64,000 nucleotides of DNA from Marixanthomonas ophiurae (GCF_003413745.1 NZ_QVID01000001.1:1922001-1986000); one strand, 5' to 3'; numbered from the stretch's first letter, positions 15,843 to 25,457 are shown. A program made the numbers and translations. Notes: generated by a model from the letters alone, not told the origin.

Positions 15843-16528
15843 GGTGTACTAGTTTGTTTAGTAAAGTCGGGTGTAAACGTGATTCCTATCAAAATTCTAT
15901 CAAAATCTGGTCCGTCCAGATGTATTTTTTGGTAACCCACTCTTGATTTAATAAGATCACTAAACTTGTATCCTACACCAAACCCTAACCAGTTCTGGGC
16001 AAAAGTAGGTTCGTCGCCTACGTTTAACCAAATTTCATTATATACATCTGCATTCCATCTATCGAGAAAGGGATAGCTTAATTTAACCATATATCTAAAC
16101 CAATGTCTAGTTTCCGTATCCTGATCCCGAACAATAAATCTATTTTCAAATCTTGCCCGATGATCAACGTTAACGTTACCTATATTGTGATCTAGATAAA
16201 CATCTTCAACAATTCTATGCTCATCAAAGGAAGGTGGAGTTTCAGATAAATATGAGAAATCATTTCTGAAATAAGCATATCCAACCCCTACAGAAAGACC
16301 TTCCATAATACGGTATTTTGCACCTGTTCTTATTTTAAATTGTTGCAACTCACTTGCAAACTCATAAAATCTAAATTGAGTCTGTGCTTGAATACTTAAT
16401 TTTTCTGAAACTTTACTATTGGTAGCTAAAATATACCAAATTCCTAACTCGTCTTCTGGAGCGTTTTGAGCTATTGCAGAAGTAATTGATAAAAAAATAA
16501 TTGAAATTGAAATAAATCTTTTAAGCAT
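15839..16528 (-). CDS. DUF2490 outer-membrane-type protein
   Basis: The 229-residue protein has a Sec signal peptide (ending AIAQ, residue 21) and about ten amphipathic beta strands with aromatic belts (WYILATN, FRYMVKLSYPF, YNEIWLNVGD), ending in F-T-P-D-F. This is the DUF2490 pattern, probably a small outer-membrane beta-barrel. Its C-terminal codons overlap the hydrolase-OsmC start by four bases. In this position it is the first gene of the operon. The function is unknown. Confidence 0.8.
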   Translation of the reverse strand: MLKRFISISIIFLSITSAIAQNAPEDELGIWYILATNSKVSEKLSIQAQTQFRFYEFASELQQFKIRTGAKYRIMEGLSVGVGYAYFRNDFSYLSETPPSFDEHRIVEDVYLDHNIGNVNVDHRARFENRFIVRDQDTETRHWFRYMVKLSYPFLDRWNADVYNEIWLNVGDEPTFAQNWLGFGVGYKFSDLIKSRVGYQKIHLDGPDFDRILIGITFTPDFTKQTSTP

Positions 16529-16562
16529 TGCTAATCTTTTTTTGTTGAATTTTATTAAAATA

Positions 16563-16604
16563 ATACTGGTGGCAAAACCCTTTTTAGAATTGCACCACCA
16601 GTAT
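16563..16604 (-). terminator. Terminator-like inverted repeat after the S9 peptidase gene
   Basis: ATACTGGTGG at 16563-16572 pairs with CCACCAGTAT at 16595-16604, with a 22-base loop. On the minus strand it is followed by a short T-rich run, so termination is plausible but not strong. Confidence 0.5.
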
Positions 16605-16637
16605 ACTATTTATTGTTTAGAAATTGAAGGCTTTTAA

Positions 16638-18560
16638 CTACATTCCCGTATCCATTCCTTGTTGGCCTTCGCCTTTAAGGTATTTATCTAGGAAGTCTTT
16701 AATTTTTCCATAAGCCTCAATTTGGTTTTCTTTTTTCACAAAACCGTGGCCCTCATCTTCAAAAAGTACGTACTCTACAGGTACACCATTCTTTTTAACG
16801 CCGGCAACAATCTCGTCACTCTCCACTTGTAATACACGAGGGTCTTGCGCTCCTTGTAATACCATAAGGGGTTTTGTCACTTTATCAGTATGAAATAAAG
16901 GTGAAATCTCTCTTAACCTTACAGAGTCGGCTGTATTTGGGTCGCCCATTTCAGTATAAAGTGCTTCTTTAAACGATTCCCACCATGGTGGTATACTTTT
17001 TAGCGTTCGTAACCAGTTAGTTACACCAAAAATATTCACGCCTACGTCAAATTCTTCTGGGGCGTAAGTCAAAGCAGCCATCGTCATATATCCTCCATAT
17101 GAACCACCTATGATTCCAATTTTATTTCCATCAATCACGTCTTGTTCGGCTAGCCAATCTTTACCAGCGATGCAATCTTTTAAATCTTTATCCCCATGGT
17201 TTTGATCGTCCATTTTGTAGAAAGACTTACCATAACCACTACTTCCGCGGTTGTTAACCGCTAAAACAGCATAGCCGTGATTTACCAAATATTGAATGGT
17301 GGAATTAAAACCTTGTCGTGATTGTCCGCCTGGTCCACCGTGTACCCAAACTAATGCCGGCACTTTATTTTCTGCGGTAGCTTGCTTGGGTTGATAATAG
17401 ATTGCAGGGATTTCCAATCCATCAAACGATTTAAAACGAATCACTTCAGCAGAGACTAAATCATCTCCGTCTATTTCATCGTTTAGCACATCGGTAAGTT
17501 GGTTTAATTCTTTAGTTTCTAAATTATAGGAATATGAATTTGTTGGCGTATGTGATCCTCCAGCTCTAAGTAAGGCTATAGTTTCGTCTCTGGAAAAACT
17601 AGCACTGTTGATACTCTGTCCCTCGATTTCTGGAAAGTCTATTACATCTCCACTAGCTACTTCTTTCACTTCCATTTTGGTTTCAGCATCCTCGTTGGTA
17701 AATAGAAGTTGATAGGTGCCGTTATGGGTAAAATAAAAACCAGTAATGTCCCAATCACGTTCAGCAACTTTTTCCGAAGTGCCTTCAGCTATGTTATATT
17801 TCATAAGTGTGCTATACTCACCATCGGCATCGGTGGTGTAATAAAGAGACGTCCCGTCTGGGGAAAAATCTTGAGGTGAATTACCGCTTAACGAATCATT
17901 GATTTTTGTTCTTTTGCCTGTTTCGGTATTCAGAATATACAAATCACTATCATTGGTATTGATTGATTTGCCTAGGGCGATGTGTTTTCGGTCTTCGCTC
18001 ATCCCGCCAAAATCCATGCCGTCTTCATTTTTATAGATTATTTTAGGTGTAAAGGTTTCTATATCCATTTCATAATGATCCATGTATTTTGAATCGCGTT
18101 CATTACTTCCGTAGAAAAAGCTTTTTCCATCTTTTGCCCAACCACGGAACAATGCACGAACTTTTTCGGTAGGTGTCAAGGCTTTGGTGCCGGTGCTATC
18201 TTTCACATATAATTTAAAAATTTCATCCCCATTTCCGTCCATACGGAATAAAATACGATCGTCTTCAGGGAAATATGAAATCCCATATACCGAAGCACTA
18301 TCAGACTTTGTTAGTTGTGTCATCTCACCGCCATTGGCTGGTACCGTGTACATATTGTAAATGCCCGAACGGTTGCTGGTCATTAATACCTTGGACTTGT
18401 CTGGCGAATACCCATTGGCATAGGCATTTTCATTGTCCATAAACTGTTCAATGGAATACTGCTTGATTTCTTCCATTTGTGCGGTTTCTTCTTTTTTCTC
18501 CTCCTTACAGGAATAGAACAGAAGCAAACCGAGACTGATTACTAAGAGTTTTTTCATCAT
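16638..18560 (-). CDS. S9 (prolyl oligopeptidase) family serine peptidase, lipoprotein
   Basis: The 640-residue protein has a lipobox (LFYSC, about Cys18), an N-terminal beta-propeller with TolB-like repeats (SPDKSKVLMTSNRSG, SPDGTSLYYTTD) to about residue 355, and an alpha/beta-hydrolase peptidase domain behind it. The triad reads Ser487 in GGSYGGY, Asp573 in QGAQDPRV and His605 in EDEGHGF. Such acylaminoacyl- or dipeptidyl-type peptidases cut short peptides. The lipoprotein signal places it in the periplasm or at the outer membrane. The gene sits nine bases after the BNR-repeat gene and is probably cotranscribed with it, so the two exported proteins may work together. Two ATGs in tandem open the frame. 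Confidence 0.93.
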   Translation of the reverse strand: MMKKLLVISLGLLLFYSCKEEKKEETAQMEEIKQYSIEQFMDNENAYANGYSPDKSKVLMTSNRSGIYNMYTVPANGGEMTQLTKSDSASVYGISYFPEDDRILFRMDGNGDEIFKLYVKDSTGTKALTPTEKVRALFRGWAKDGKSFFYGSNERDSKYMDHYEMDIETFTPKIIYKNEDGMDFGGMSEDRKHIALGKSINTNDSDLYILNTETGKRTKINDSLSGNSPQDFSPDGTSLYYTTDADGEYSTLMKYNIAEGTSEKVAERDWDITGFYFTHNGTYQLLFTNEDAETKMEVKEVASGDVIDFPEIEGQSINSASFSRDETIALLRAGGSHTPTNSYSYNLETKELNQLTDVLNDEIDGDDLVSAEVIRFKSFDGLEIPAIYYQPKQATAENKVPALVWVHGGPGGQSRQGFNSTIQYLVNHGYAVLAVNNRGSSGYGKSFYKMDDQNHGDKDLKDCIAGKDWLAEQDVIDGNKIGIIGGSYGGYMTMAALTYAPEEFDVGVNIFGVTNWLRTLKSIPPWWESFKEALYTEMGDPNTADSVRLREISPLFHTDKVTKPLMVLQGAQDPRVLQVESDEIVAGVKKNGVPVEYVLFEDEGHGFVKKENQIEAYGKIKDFLDKYLKGEGQQGMDTGM

Positions 18561-18569
18561 ATTGGTTGT

Positions 18570-21500
18570 TTAATTGGTTTCGAAGGTTTTTGTTTCTTTA
18601 AATGGGGACAAGTCTATATTTTCCATATTAGACTTATATTCTGGCCATTCGGTTACAAAGAAATTGTTGGTGGCTTTTAGCGCTTCGGCTAATGCATTTT
18701 TGGCGTGCTGCATTAACCGTTGTTCTGTAGCAGTCATTCCGTTAGGTCGACTGCCGCTATACCATCTTGCTTGCCCGATGCGTTGCATTACATTAGGCTC
18801 TGTACTGCGCACAATACCTTGCCTATCGTCTTCTTTGCCTAGATAGATAGCAATGACTGAGTCTATTTTCTTCACAATCTCTTTACTGGCTTTAATTTCG
18901 TCTTTGTATTTTTTATCTTCTGAGGCGTTTTCTTTTAATTTTTTTCTAAAATCTTCCGAAGCATTTTTACTCTCCACCAACTGTTTTACAGCATCGGCAG
19001 CGGTTTGGGTCATTTTTTCCAATTCTTTTGAAGCAGCATAGCTTTCATTTATTGCTTTTTCTGAAATAGTAAGCCTAGGATCACTTTTTACGGTTATTGA
19101 ACTGGTTGAGGTTTCATCGTTATAAGAAAGCTCTGCTCTATAAGTTCCAGGCTTTACCGAAGTACCACTGGGTTCGTTTTTTCTATCTCTAATAGAACGA
19201 GAAGGGCGGTCAACTCCAGCTTCATTCATTCGCCATCGCCACGTGTAAATACCTGTACTGTCTGGTTTTTTCTGTTTTAAGGTTCTAATTAAACGAGAAC
19301 CATCGTAAATTCTTAAATACAAGCTGTCTTTGTGTTTTCCATCCATTTTTTCTTCGGAAGCTATTTCGTCTGTTTCCTCTTCCTCTTCTTCTTCTTCTTC
19401 TTCTTCGGAATCTTCTTTATTTTCATCTTTCTCGGTAGTTTCAGTATCATCTTTTTTAAAGTAATACTTGAATAAGGCTCCGCTACTTCTATTTTCTCCA
19501 TTGAACAGTGCATCTGCTCCAAAACGGCTACCGGTGGGTTGTTGATACGAAGCTTGGTAAGCAGTTGGGGCTTCAAATAGCTTACTATTTTGATCTAAGA
19601 CTGATTTGTTACGAGCAATCTCGCGTAACGGACGAATATCATCTAATACCCAAGCCGCTCTTCCAAAGGTTCCTATAACTAAATCGTGTTCCCTCGGTTG
19701 AATAACTAAATCCTTCACTGAAACTGTAGGAAAACCGTGCGTCCATTTTTGCCAGTTTTTTCCAGCGTCTATTGAAACATACAAACCATCATCAGTTCCT
19801 AAAAACAATAAGTTCTTTTCTTTGGGATCTTCTACAATGCTTAACGTATAACTTATAACATCGTCTTTGTCAACGATTCGGTTCCAAGTTTTTCCGTAGT
19901 TAGTTGTTCTATAAGCATACGGTGTATAATTAAAACGTCTATAATCGTTAGCTACTAATAATGCCTCGCCTTTATTTTTATTGGAAGCTTTTATTTGTAC
20001 AATCCAACTTCCTTTAGGTAAGTCGGGAATGTTGTTTGATACATCTGTCCAATTTTGACCTCCATTTTGAGTATAATGAACACGCCCGTCATCAGTTCCT
20101 ACCCAAAGCATGTTTTGCTCAACAGGGGAAGGTTCAATCACTAAGATGGTAGTATGGTTTTCGGCCCCAGTAGCATCAAGTGTAAGTCCGCCACTTTCCC
20201 CTTGTTTTTGTTTTTCAGGGTCGTTGGTTGTTAGGTCTGGTGAAAGTACTTCCCAAGTAAGCCCTTTATCGGTGCTTTTGTGCACAAACTGACTTCCGAA
20301 GTACAGCGTTTTTGAATCAAAAGGATCGATATTGATTGCGGAATTCCAATTAAAGCGCAAATGCATATCAGGATCTGGATGCGTAGGTTTTACGGTATAG
20401 TTGTTTCCGGTGATATGATCATACCGACTTACATATCCTTGCTGGCTCATTGTCCAGCCATATTGACTATCGTCTGGGTCTGGGACCACATCAAATCCAT
20501 CCCCAAAACTAATTTCCTGCCAGTAGCTGTTTCTAATTCCTTGAGATTTCCAAACATACGCAGGACCTCTCCAACTACCGTTATCTTGCATACCACCATA
20601 CACATTATATGGAAATTCATTGTCAACAGCGATATGATAAAATTGGGCAACAGGAAGATTTCCTATAAATCGCCAACTTTCGCCGCCATCGTGAGTAATA
20701 TTGAGTCCGCCGTCATTACCATCCAACATAAAACTTCCGTCTTCAGGGTGAATCCACCACGCATGATGATCTGGATGTACCCCATTATCAGCTCCATAGG
20801 CTGGCATTAATTCTTCAAAACTTTTTCCTCCGTCTTCTGAAACATTCACATAGGTAAAGACTGAAAAAACACGGTTTTCATTTTCAGGGTCCACATATAT
20901 TTCAGCGTAATAAAATGGACGGTTTCCTATTTCGCTCATATCGTTATTAATCATTTTCCAGGTAAACCCTCCGTCCTCACTTTTGTAGAGCGCATTTTTT
21001 TTAGATTCTACTAGGGCATAGACTATATCAGGTTTATTAGGTGCAATGGCAATACCAATTCGTCCCAAATCACCTTTTGGTAAGCCGTCTTTATCAGTAC
21101 GTTCTTCCCAAGTTTCACCTCCATCGTAGGTTACATATAAACCACTGCCTTCACCGCCAGATGTAAAAAACCACGGTTCACGTTTATGCTCCCACATAGC
21201 AACCATCAATTTATTAGGATTGGTAGGATCCATTACCATATCGGCAACGCCTGTTTTGTTGTTAACAAAAAGGATTTTATTCCAAGTTTTTCCACCATCG
21301 GTAGTTTTAAAAACACCGCGTTCAGGATGTTCACCCCAAGGCGAACCTATTGCTCCTACATAAATTGTATTTGGGTCGGTAGGGTCAATAACAATACGGT
21401 GAATATGTCTGGTTTTTTCCAACCCCATGGACTGCCAAGTTTTTCCACCATTGAGCGATTTATATACTCCATAACCGCCATTTAAACTGTTTCTAGGGTT

Positions 21501-21821
21501 TCCTTCACCGGTTCCTACCCAAATTACAGAGGGATTTGATTGCTGAATAGCCACCGCCCCAATAGAAGCTGTAGGTTGATTATCAAAAATGGGTTGCCAT
21601 TTTATCCCTCCACTGTTACTTTTCCATAAGCCACCAGAAGCTGTTCCCACATACATCACATCGGGATTGTCGGTCACCACATCAATGGCAGTAACCCGAC
21701 CAGACATACCACCTGGACCAATGTTCCGAGGTTTCATATCTTTTAGGATATCCATTGAAATTTGTTGTGAGAAAGATGAGATTGAAAGAAGTAAAAAGGT
21801 AAAAAGGAATAGTTTTTTCAT
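18570..21821 (-). CDS. Large secreted BNR/VPS10 (sortilin)-type beta-propeller protein
   Basis: The 1083-residue protein has a Sec signal peptide (ending FSQ, residue 19), and about the first 700 residues consist of BNR/Asp-box repeats (YKSLNGGKTWQSMGL, FKTTDGGKTWNKI, YTQNGGQNWTDVS, VSIDAGKNWQKW), as in VPS10/sortilin-type or glycosidase-like propellers. Residues about 770-800 include an unbroken run of eleven Glu encoded by a GAA/GAG repeat, then a beta-sandwich and a helical C-terminus. Annotated relatives are called glycosyl hydrolases without known activity; I cannot support that here. It is first in a two-gene operon with the S9 peptidase. Confidence 0.8.
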   Translation of the reverse strand: MKKLFLFTFLLLSISSFSQQISMDILKDMKPRNIGPGGMSGRVTAIDVVTDNPDVMYVGTASGGLWKSNSGGIKWQPIFDNQPTASIGAVAIQQSNPSVIWVGTGEGNPRNSLNGGYGVYKSLNGGKTWQSMGLEKTRHIHRIVIDPTDPNTIYVGAIGSPWGEHPERGVFKTTDGGKTWNKILFVNNKTGVADMVMDPTNPNKLMVAMWEHKREPWFFTSGGEGSGLYVTYDGGETWEERTDKDGLPKGDLGRIGIAIAPNKPDIVYALVESKKNALYKSEDGGFTWKMINNDMSEIGNRPFYYAEIYVDPENENRVFSVFTYVNVSEDGGKSFEELMPAYGADNGVHPDHHAWWIHPEDGSFMLDGNDGGLNITHDGGESWRFIGNLPVAQFYHIAVDNEFPYNVYGGMQDNGSWRGPAYVWKSQGIRNSYWQEISFGDGFDVVPDPDDSQYGWTMSQQGYVSRYDHITGNNYTVKPTHPDPDMHLRFNWNSAINIDPFDSKTLYFGSQFVHKSTDKGLTWEVLSPDLTTNDPEKQKQGESGGLTLDATGAENHTTILVIEPSPVEQNMLWVGTDDGRVHYTQNGGQNWTDVSNNIPDLPKGSWIVQIKASNKNKGEALLVANDYRRFNYTPYAYRTTNYGKTWNRIVDKDDVISYTLSIVEDPKEKNLLFLGTDDGLYVSIDAGKNWQKWTHGFPTVSVKDLVIQPREHDLVIGTFGRAAWVLDDIRPLREIARNKSVLDQNSKLFEAPTAYQASYQQPTGSRFGADALFNGENRSSGALFKYYFKKDDTETTEKDENKEDSEEEEEEEEEEETDEIASEEKMDGKHKDSLYLRIYDGSRLIRTLKQKKPDSTGIYTWRWRMNEAGVDRPSRSIRDRKNEPSGTSVKPGTYRAELSYNDETSTSSITVKSDPRLTISEKAINESYAASKELEKMTQTAADAVKQLVESKNASEDFRKKLKENASEDKKYKDEIKASKEIVKKIDSVIAIYLGKEDDRQGIVRSTEPNVMQRIGQARWYSGSRPNGMTATEQRLMQHAKNALAEALKATNNFFVTEWPEYKSNMENIDLSPFKETKTFETN
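19374..19407 (-). repeat. Trinucleotide (GAA/GAG)n tract inside the BNR-repeat gene
   Basis: The plus strand shows repeated CTT/CTC units from about 19374 to 19407, coding for a run of about eleven Glu on the minus strand. Such in-frame triplet tracts can change length by slippage without shifting frame. Confidence 0.8.
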
Positions 21822-21940
21822 TGATTGATTTTTTCAGAAATAAAAATTAGCTTATAAAGTTAAGAAAATGTGAAAGAGCAAGTCTTAAAAGGCTGTTAAT
21901 ACACCTTATTTTTTTGTCTTAAAATTGGTACCTTTAAGGT

Positions 21941-23080
21941 ATGAAGAAGAAAAATAGACCTACGGGATTTGTTTTTACCAAACATGACCCAAAGGAACAA
22001 TCTCCCTTTGAACGACTTTTCGAAATTTTTCAAGAATTAATTACGCATACATCAGGTGATTTTGATGAAGCCATTGATTGGTTGCGGCAGCTTGATAAAG
22101 AATATAACCTGACGACTGCAGAATACACCATAGACGATTTTATTGAAGACCTGAAGAAGAAAGGATACATCCGTGAAGAATTTCAACCTGATGGAAAAGG
22201 CGGTGGTAGGGGAGAAGGAAAAAATTCCATTACTGAAAAACTGGAACGCTCGCTTCGGAAACGGGCGTTAGAACAGATATTTGGCAAATTGAAAAAAAGC
22301 GCCGGTGGGAATCACAAAACTAAATATAGAGGCCAGGGAGATGAACAGGCTGGTGAGTTTAGAAACTACCAATTTGGTGATTCTTTAGAGCGTATTTCGA
22401 TGACCGAAAGCTTTAAAAACGCTCAAATAAATCACGGGATAGATGGGTTTAACCTTACGGAAAATGATTTAGTGGTTGAAGAATCGATGCACAAATCGCA
22501 AATGAGTACGGTGTTGATGATCGATATTAGCCACAGTATGATTCTGTATGGTGAAGATAGGATCACGCCCGCCAAAAAAGTAGCCATGGCTCTTTCTGAA
22601 CTGATAACTACCCGCTATCCAAAAGATACATTGGATATTCTGGTCTTCGGAAACGATGCTTGGCCTATAAAAATTAAAGATTTACCCTATTTAAATGTAG
22701 GTCCATTTCATACGAATACCGTTGCTGGATTACAATTGGCAATGGATATGTTACGTAGAAAGCGAAACACCAATAAGCAGATTTTTATGATCACCGACGG
22801 AAAACCAAGCTGTATGCAACTTCCCGACGGGACATATTATAAAAATAGCGCAGGACTCGACCCTAACATTGTAAAGAAATGCTATATGATGGCAAGACAA
22901 GCGCGTAAGTTGCACATTCCCATTACTACTTTTATGATTGCGGAAGACCCTTATTTAATGCAATTTGTAGATCAATTTACGGCAGCCAACCAAGGAAAAG
23001 CATTTTATACTGGATTAAAAGGATTAGGTGAAATGATTTTTACCGATTATGAAACGAATAGGAGAAAGCGGATTAGGTAG
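21941..23080 (+). CDS. von Willebrand A (MIDAS) domain protein
   Basis: The 379-residue cytoplasmic protein has a charged N-terminal region (residues 1-175) and a vWA domain with the MIDAS motif DISHS (in LMIDISHSMILYGEDR) and later FMITDGKPSC. Such proteins pair with MoxR/RavA/BchI-type AAA+ ATPases as co-chaperones that remodel or insert metals into target complexes. The AAA+ gene follows after 120 bases, same strand. A near-consensus -7 element (TACCTTTA, 21929-21936) precedes the ATG. The role in this cell is unknown; databases often call the pair magnesium-chelatase-like. Confidence 0.82.
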   Translation: MKKKNRPTGFVFTKHDPKEQSPFERLFEIFQELITHTSGDFDEAIDWLRQLDKEYNLTTAEYTIDDFIEDLKKKGYIREEFQPDGKGGGRGEGKNSITEKLERSLRKRALEQIFGKLKKSAGGNHKTKYRGQGDEQAGEFRNYQFGDSLERISMTESFKNAQINHGIDGFNLTENDLVVEESMHKSQMSTVLMIDISHSMILYGEDRITPAKKVAMALSELITTRYPKDTLDILVFGNDAWPIKIKDLPYLNVGPFHTNTVAGLQLAMDMLRRKRNTNKQIFMITDGKPSCMQLPDGTYYKNSAGLDPNIVKKCYMMARQARKLHIPITTFMIAEDPYLMQFVDQFTAANQGKAFYTGLKGLGEMIFTDYETNRRKRIR

Positions 23081-23200
23081 AATAATAAAAAAGAATATAG
23101 AAATTAGAGTATAGAATATAGAGGTTAAAATTAAAGTTGTGGAAATTTAAAATGTAGCAGTGAGTAGAAACTTAAACTTGAAGAGCAAAAAAAAGAAAAT

Positions 23201-24664
23201 ATGAAAATAGAAAATATAAAAACCTTCGGCGACTTAAAAAAAGCTGGATTTGAATACAAAACCATTAAAGAAGAATTACGAAGAAACTTACTTCAGAAAT
23301 TATTAAAAAAAGAAACGGTTTTTGAAGGAATTCACGGTTATGATTATACTGTTATACCGGAATTAGAACGCGCTATCCTTTCCAAACACAACATCAATCT
23401 TCTTGGATTGCGAGGGCAAGCTAAAACACGATTGGCGCGACAAATGGTTTCGCTGTTAGATGAATACATTCCAGTAGTTGCGGGAAGTGAAATTAATGAC
23501 GATCCTTTTCACCCTATTTCTAGATTTGCAAAAGAATTAGTACATGATAAAGGTGATAAAACCCCTATTGAGTGGTTACACCGAGACGAACGCTTTTCAG
23601 AAAAACTAGCAACACCCGATGTTACCGTGGCCGATATTATTGGTGACGTAGACCCGATTAAAGCTGCCAATTTAAAATTGACGTATGCTGATGATCGCGT
23701 GATTCATTTTGGGATGATTCCGCGCGCCAATCGAAGCATTTTTGTAATAAACGAATTGCCCGATCTACAACCACGTATACAAGTAGCCTTATTTAATATT
23801 TTACAAGAAGGTGATGTACAAATTCGTGGTTTTAAATTACGAATGCCATTGGATGTACAGTTTGTATTTACTGCAAACCCAGAAGATTATACCAACCGGG
23901 GAAGCATTGTAACCCCATTGAAAGATAGAATCGGTTCGCAAATATTAACGCATTATCCTGATGATATTAAAACCGCACGAACCATTACTCAGCAGGAAAC
24001 GATGGAAGCCTCTGCAACCAAAGAAAAAATATACGTGCCTGAACTGGCCAAAGATATTGTAGAGCAAATAAGCTTTGAAGCCCGTGAAAGTGAGTTTATT
24101 GACGCAAAAAGTGGGGTGAGTGCTCGGTTAAGCATTACCGCTTTCGAAAATTTACTGAGTACTGCCGAAAGACGCGCTTTACAAAACGGAGAAGATAAAA
24201 CATCAGTTCGATTAAGTGATTTTATGGGTATTATCCCAGCTATCACAGGTAAAGTGGAATTGGTATACGAAGGTGAACAGGAAGGTGCCAGTGAAGTAGC
24301 TGAGCAATTGATAAACAGTGCTGTTAAAAGACAGTTTGAAGGTTATTTTCCTAAGATTGAAAAACTTCAAAAAGAAAGCGATGTAGATCCGTATGCCAAT
24401 GTGGTCGCGTGGTTTTTTGAAGAAAGTGGATTTGAATTGTTGGATACGCTATCAGATACTGAATATAAACGTCAGCTTAATAAAATTGAGCCATTGGAGC
24501 AATTACTGAAAAAGCATGTTCCGGATATTTCAGCTAAGGATAAACCGTTTTTTAAAGAGTTTGTGTTATGGGCGCTTTCAGAATATAAAAAATTGAGTAA
24601 GCATAATTTAGGTGATGGACTGGAATTTAAAGATGTATATGGCGGGTATATTAGTGGGTTATAA
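23201..24664 (+). CDS. MoxR/BchI-type AAA+ ATPase with altered Walker B
   Basis: The 487-residue protein has a Walker A-like GLRGQAKTR at 69-77, Walker B-like FVINELPDL at 181-189 with Asn184 instead of the usual Asp before Glu185, a sensor-1 region VFTANPEDY, and an arginine-finger-bearing TPLKDRIGSQI. This fits the magnesium-chelatase/MoxR AAA+ subgroup, and Asn in place of Asp seems a conserved trait of this bacteroidal subtype. It follows the vWA gene by 120 bases with the same direction; they probably form a complex. Its last six bases overlap the convergent TauE/SafE gene. I see no chlorophyll genes, so chelatase activity is unlikely. Confidence 0.82.
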   Translation: MKIENIKTFGDLKKAGFEYKTIKEELRRNLLQKLLKKETVFEGIHGYDYTVIPELERAILSKHNINLLGLRGQAKTRLARQMVSLLDEYIPVVAGSEINDDPFHPISRFAKELVHDKGDKTPIEWLHRDERFSEKLATPDVTVADIIGDVDPIKAANLKLTYADDRVIHFGMIPRANRSIFVINELPDLQPRIQVALFNILQEGDVQIRGFKLRMPLDVQFVFTANPEDYTNRGSIVTPLKDRIGSQILTHYPDDIKTARTITQQETMEASATKEKIYVPELAKDIVEQISFEARESEFIDAKSGVSARLSITAFENLLSTAERRALQNGEDKTSVRLSDFMGIIPAITGKVELVYEGEQEGASEVAEQLINSAVKRQFEGYFPKIEKLQKESDVDPYANVVAWFFEESGFELLDTLSDTEYKRQLNKIEPLEQLLKKHVPDISAKDKPFFKEFVLWALSEYKKLSKHNLGDGLEFKDVYGGYISGL

Positions 24665-25420
24665 TAACTCACTAATAGCCTTTATAATCAAGGCGAGTCC
24701 ACTAATCACCATAATGGCAATTACCCATTTTCTAAATGCGAGTTTACTCATACGTTGTAACAACCATTTGCCAATTAGGTTCCCTACGATAGCTCCAAGT
24801 CCCATAGCAATACCATAAACCCATAGTTCATCGGTTAATAAGCCGAAAAGGGCATAGCTACCTATTTGTGCTATTCCGAGAAAAAAAGATTGCGCGGCTT
24901 TGGTGCCCACGAGCGATTCCTTGTCTATACCAGCATTTAGTAGAAATGGGTTTAAGATTGGGCCCATGCCACCGGTTAAAGTTCCTATGATGGAGATAAA
25001 GAAGCCCAAAGGGATAAAATACCAGAGCTTTACTTCAAATGAACGCTCCTTTTTTCCAAAGCGATATTGAAAAAAGGTACTTACCAGAAACAGTCCGACG
25101 ATAATTTGTACCCAATAAATCTTTACTTCAGCAAAAAGCCAAGCAGCTAGAACAGCACCAATCATAGCTGAAGGAACATAAAACCAAAAAATCTTCCAGA
25201 CAATGTGTTTCCAGAAGATTATAATACGTGTAGGGCGACTTATAAAGGTTCCCAAGTTTATCACAGGAGCCGTTTGCGAAGTACCAATTAAAAAGTTGAG
25301 TATGGGTATTTGCATTAAAGCGCCACCACCGCCACTAATAGTAGAAAGTGTAAAGGCGATTGCTCCTAAAAAAAAGAGACCAACAAGTAAATAAGGTGAG
25401 AGGGAATTGATTAGTTCCAT
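24659..25420 (-). CDS. TauE/SafE-family sulfite/anion exporter-like protein
   Basis: The 253-residue inner-membrane protein has about eight hydrophobic helices, with the family motifs GGGGALMQIPIL and PVINLGTFISRPTR in the first half and LTGGMGPILNPFLLNAGI in the second, reflecting its inverted repeat. The family exports sulfite, sulfoacetate or other organosulfur anions. No sulfur-metabolism gene is next to it, so the substrate is open. Its stop codon TAA lies within the final codons of the AAA+ gene: a convergent 6-base overlap. Confidence 0.9.
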   Translation of the reverse strand: MELINSLSPYLLVGLFFLGAIAFTLSTISGGGGALMQIPILNFLIGTSQTAPVINLGTFISRPTRIIIFWKHIVWKIFWFYVPSAMIGAVLAAWLFAEVKIYWVQIIVGLFLVSTFFQYRFGKKERSFEVKLWYFIPLGFFISIIGTLTGGMGPILNPFLLNAGIDKESLVGTKAAQSFFLGIAQIGSYALFGLLTDELWVYGIAMGLGAIVGNLIGKWLLQRMSKLAFRKWVIAIMVISGLALIIKAISELL

Positions 25421-25457
25421 TCTTCAAAATTACAGAAATAGATTTGCTTTTATATTC

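Noticed and set aside
18574-21828. Several open reading frames of 60-150 codons opposite the BNR-repeat gene
   Set aside because: They are frame shadows of the repeated Gly/Asp-rich coding sequence, with no independent signals or family matches.
23081-23200. Repeated GAATATAG/AGTATAG motifs in the vWA-AAA+ gap
   Set aside because: Short, imperfect and low-complexity; no longer repeat units or palindromes to support a mobile element or binding array.
21941-24664. Magnesium chelatase for chlorophyll synthesis
   Set aside because: No other tetrapyrrole-pathway gene is present and the Walker B is altered; the label comes only from family similarity.
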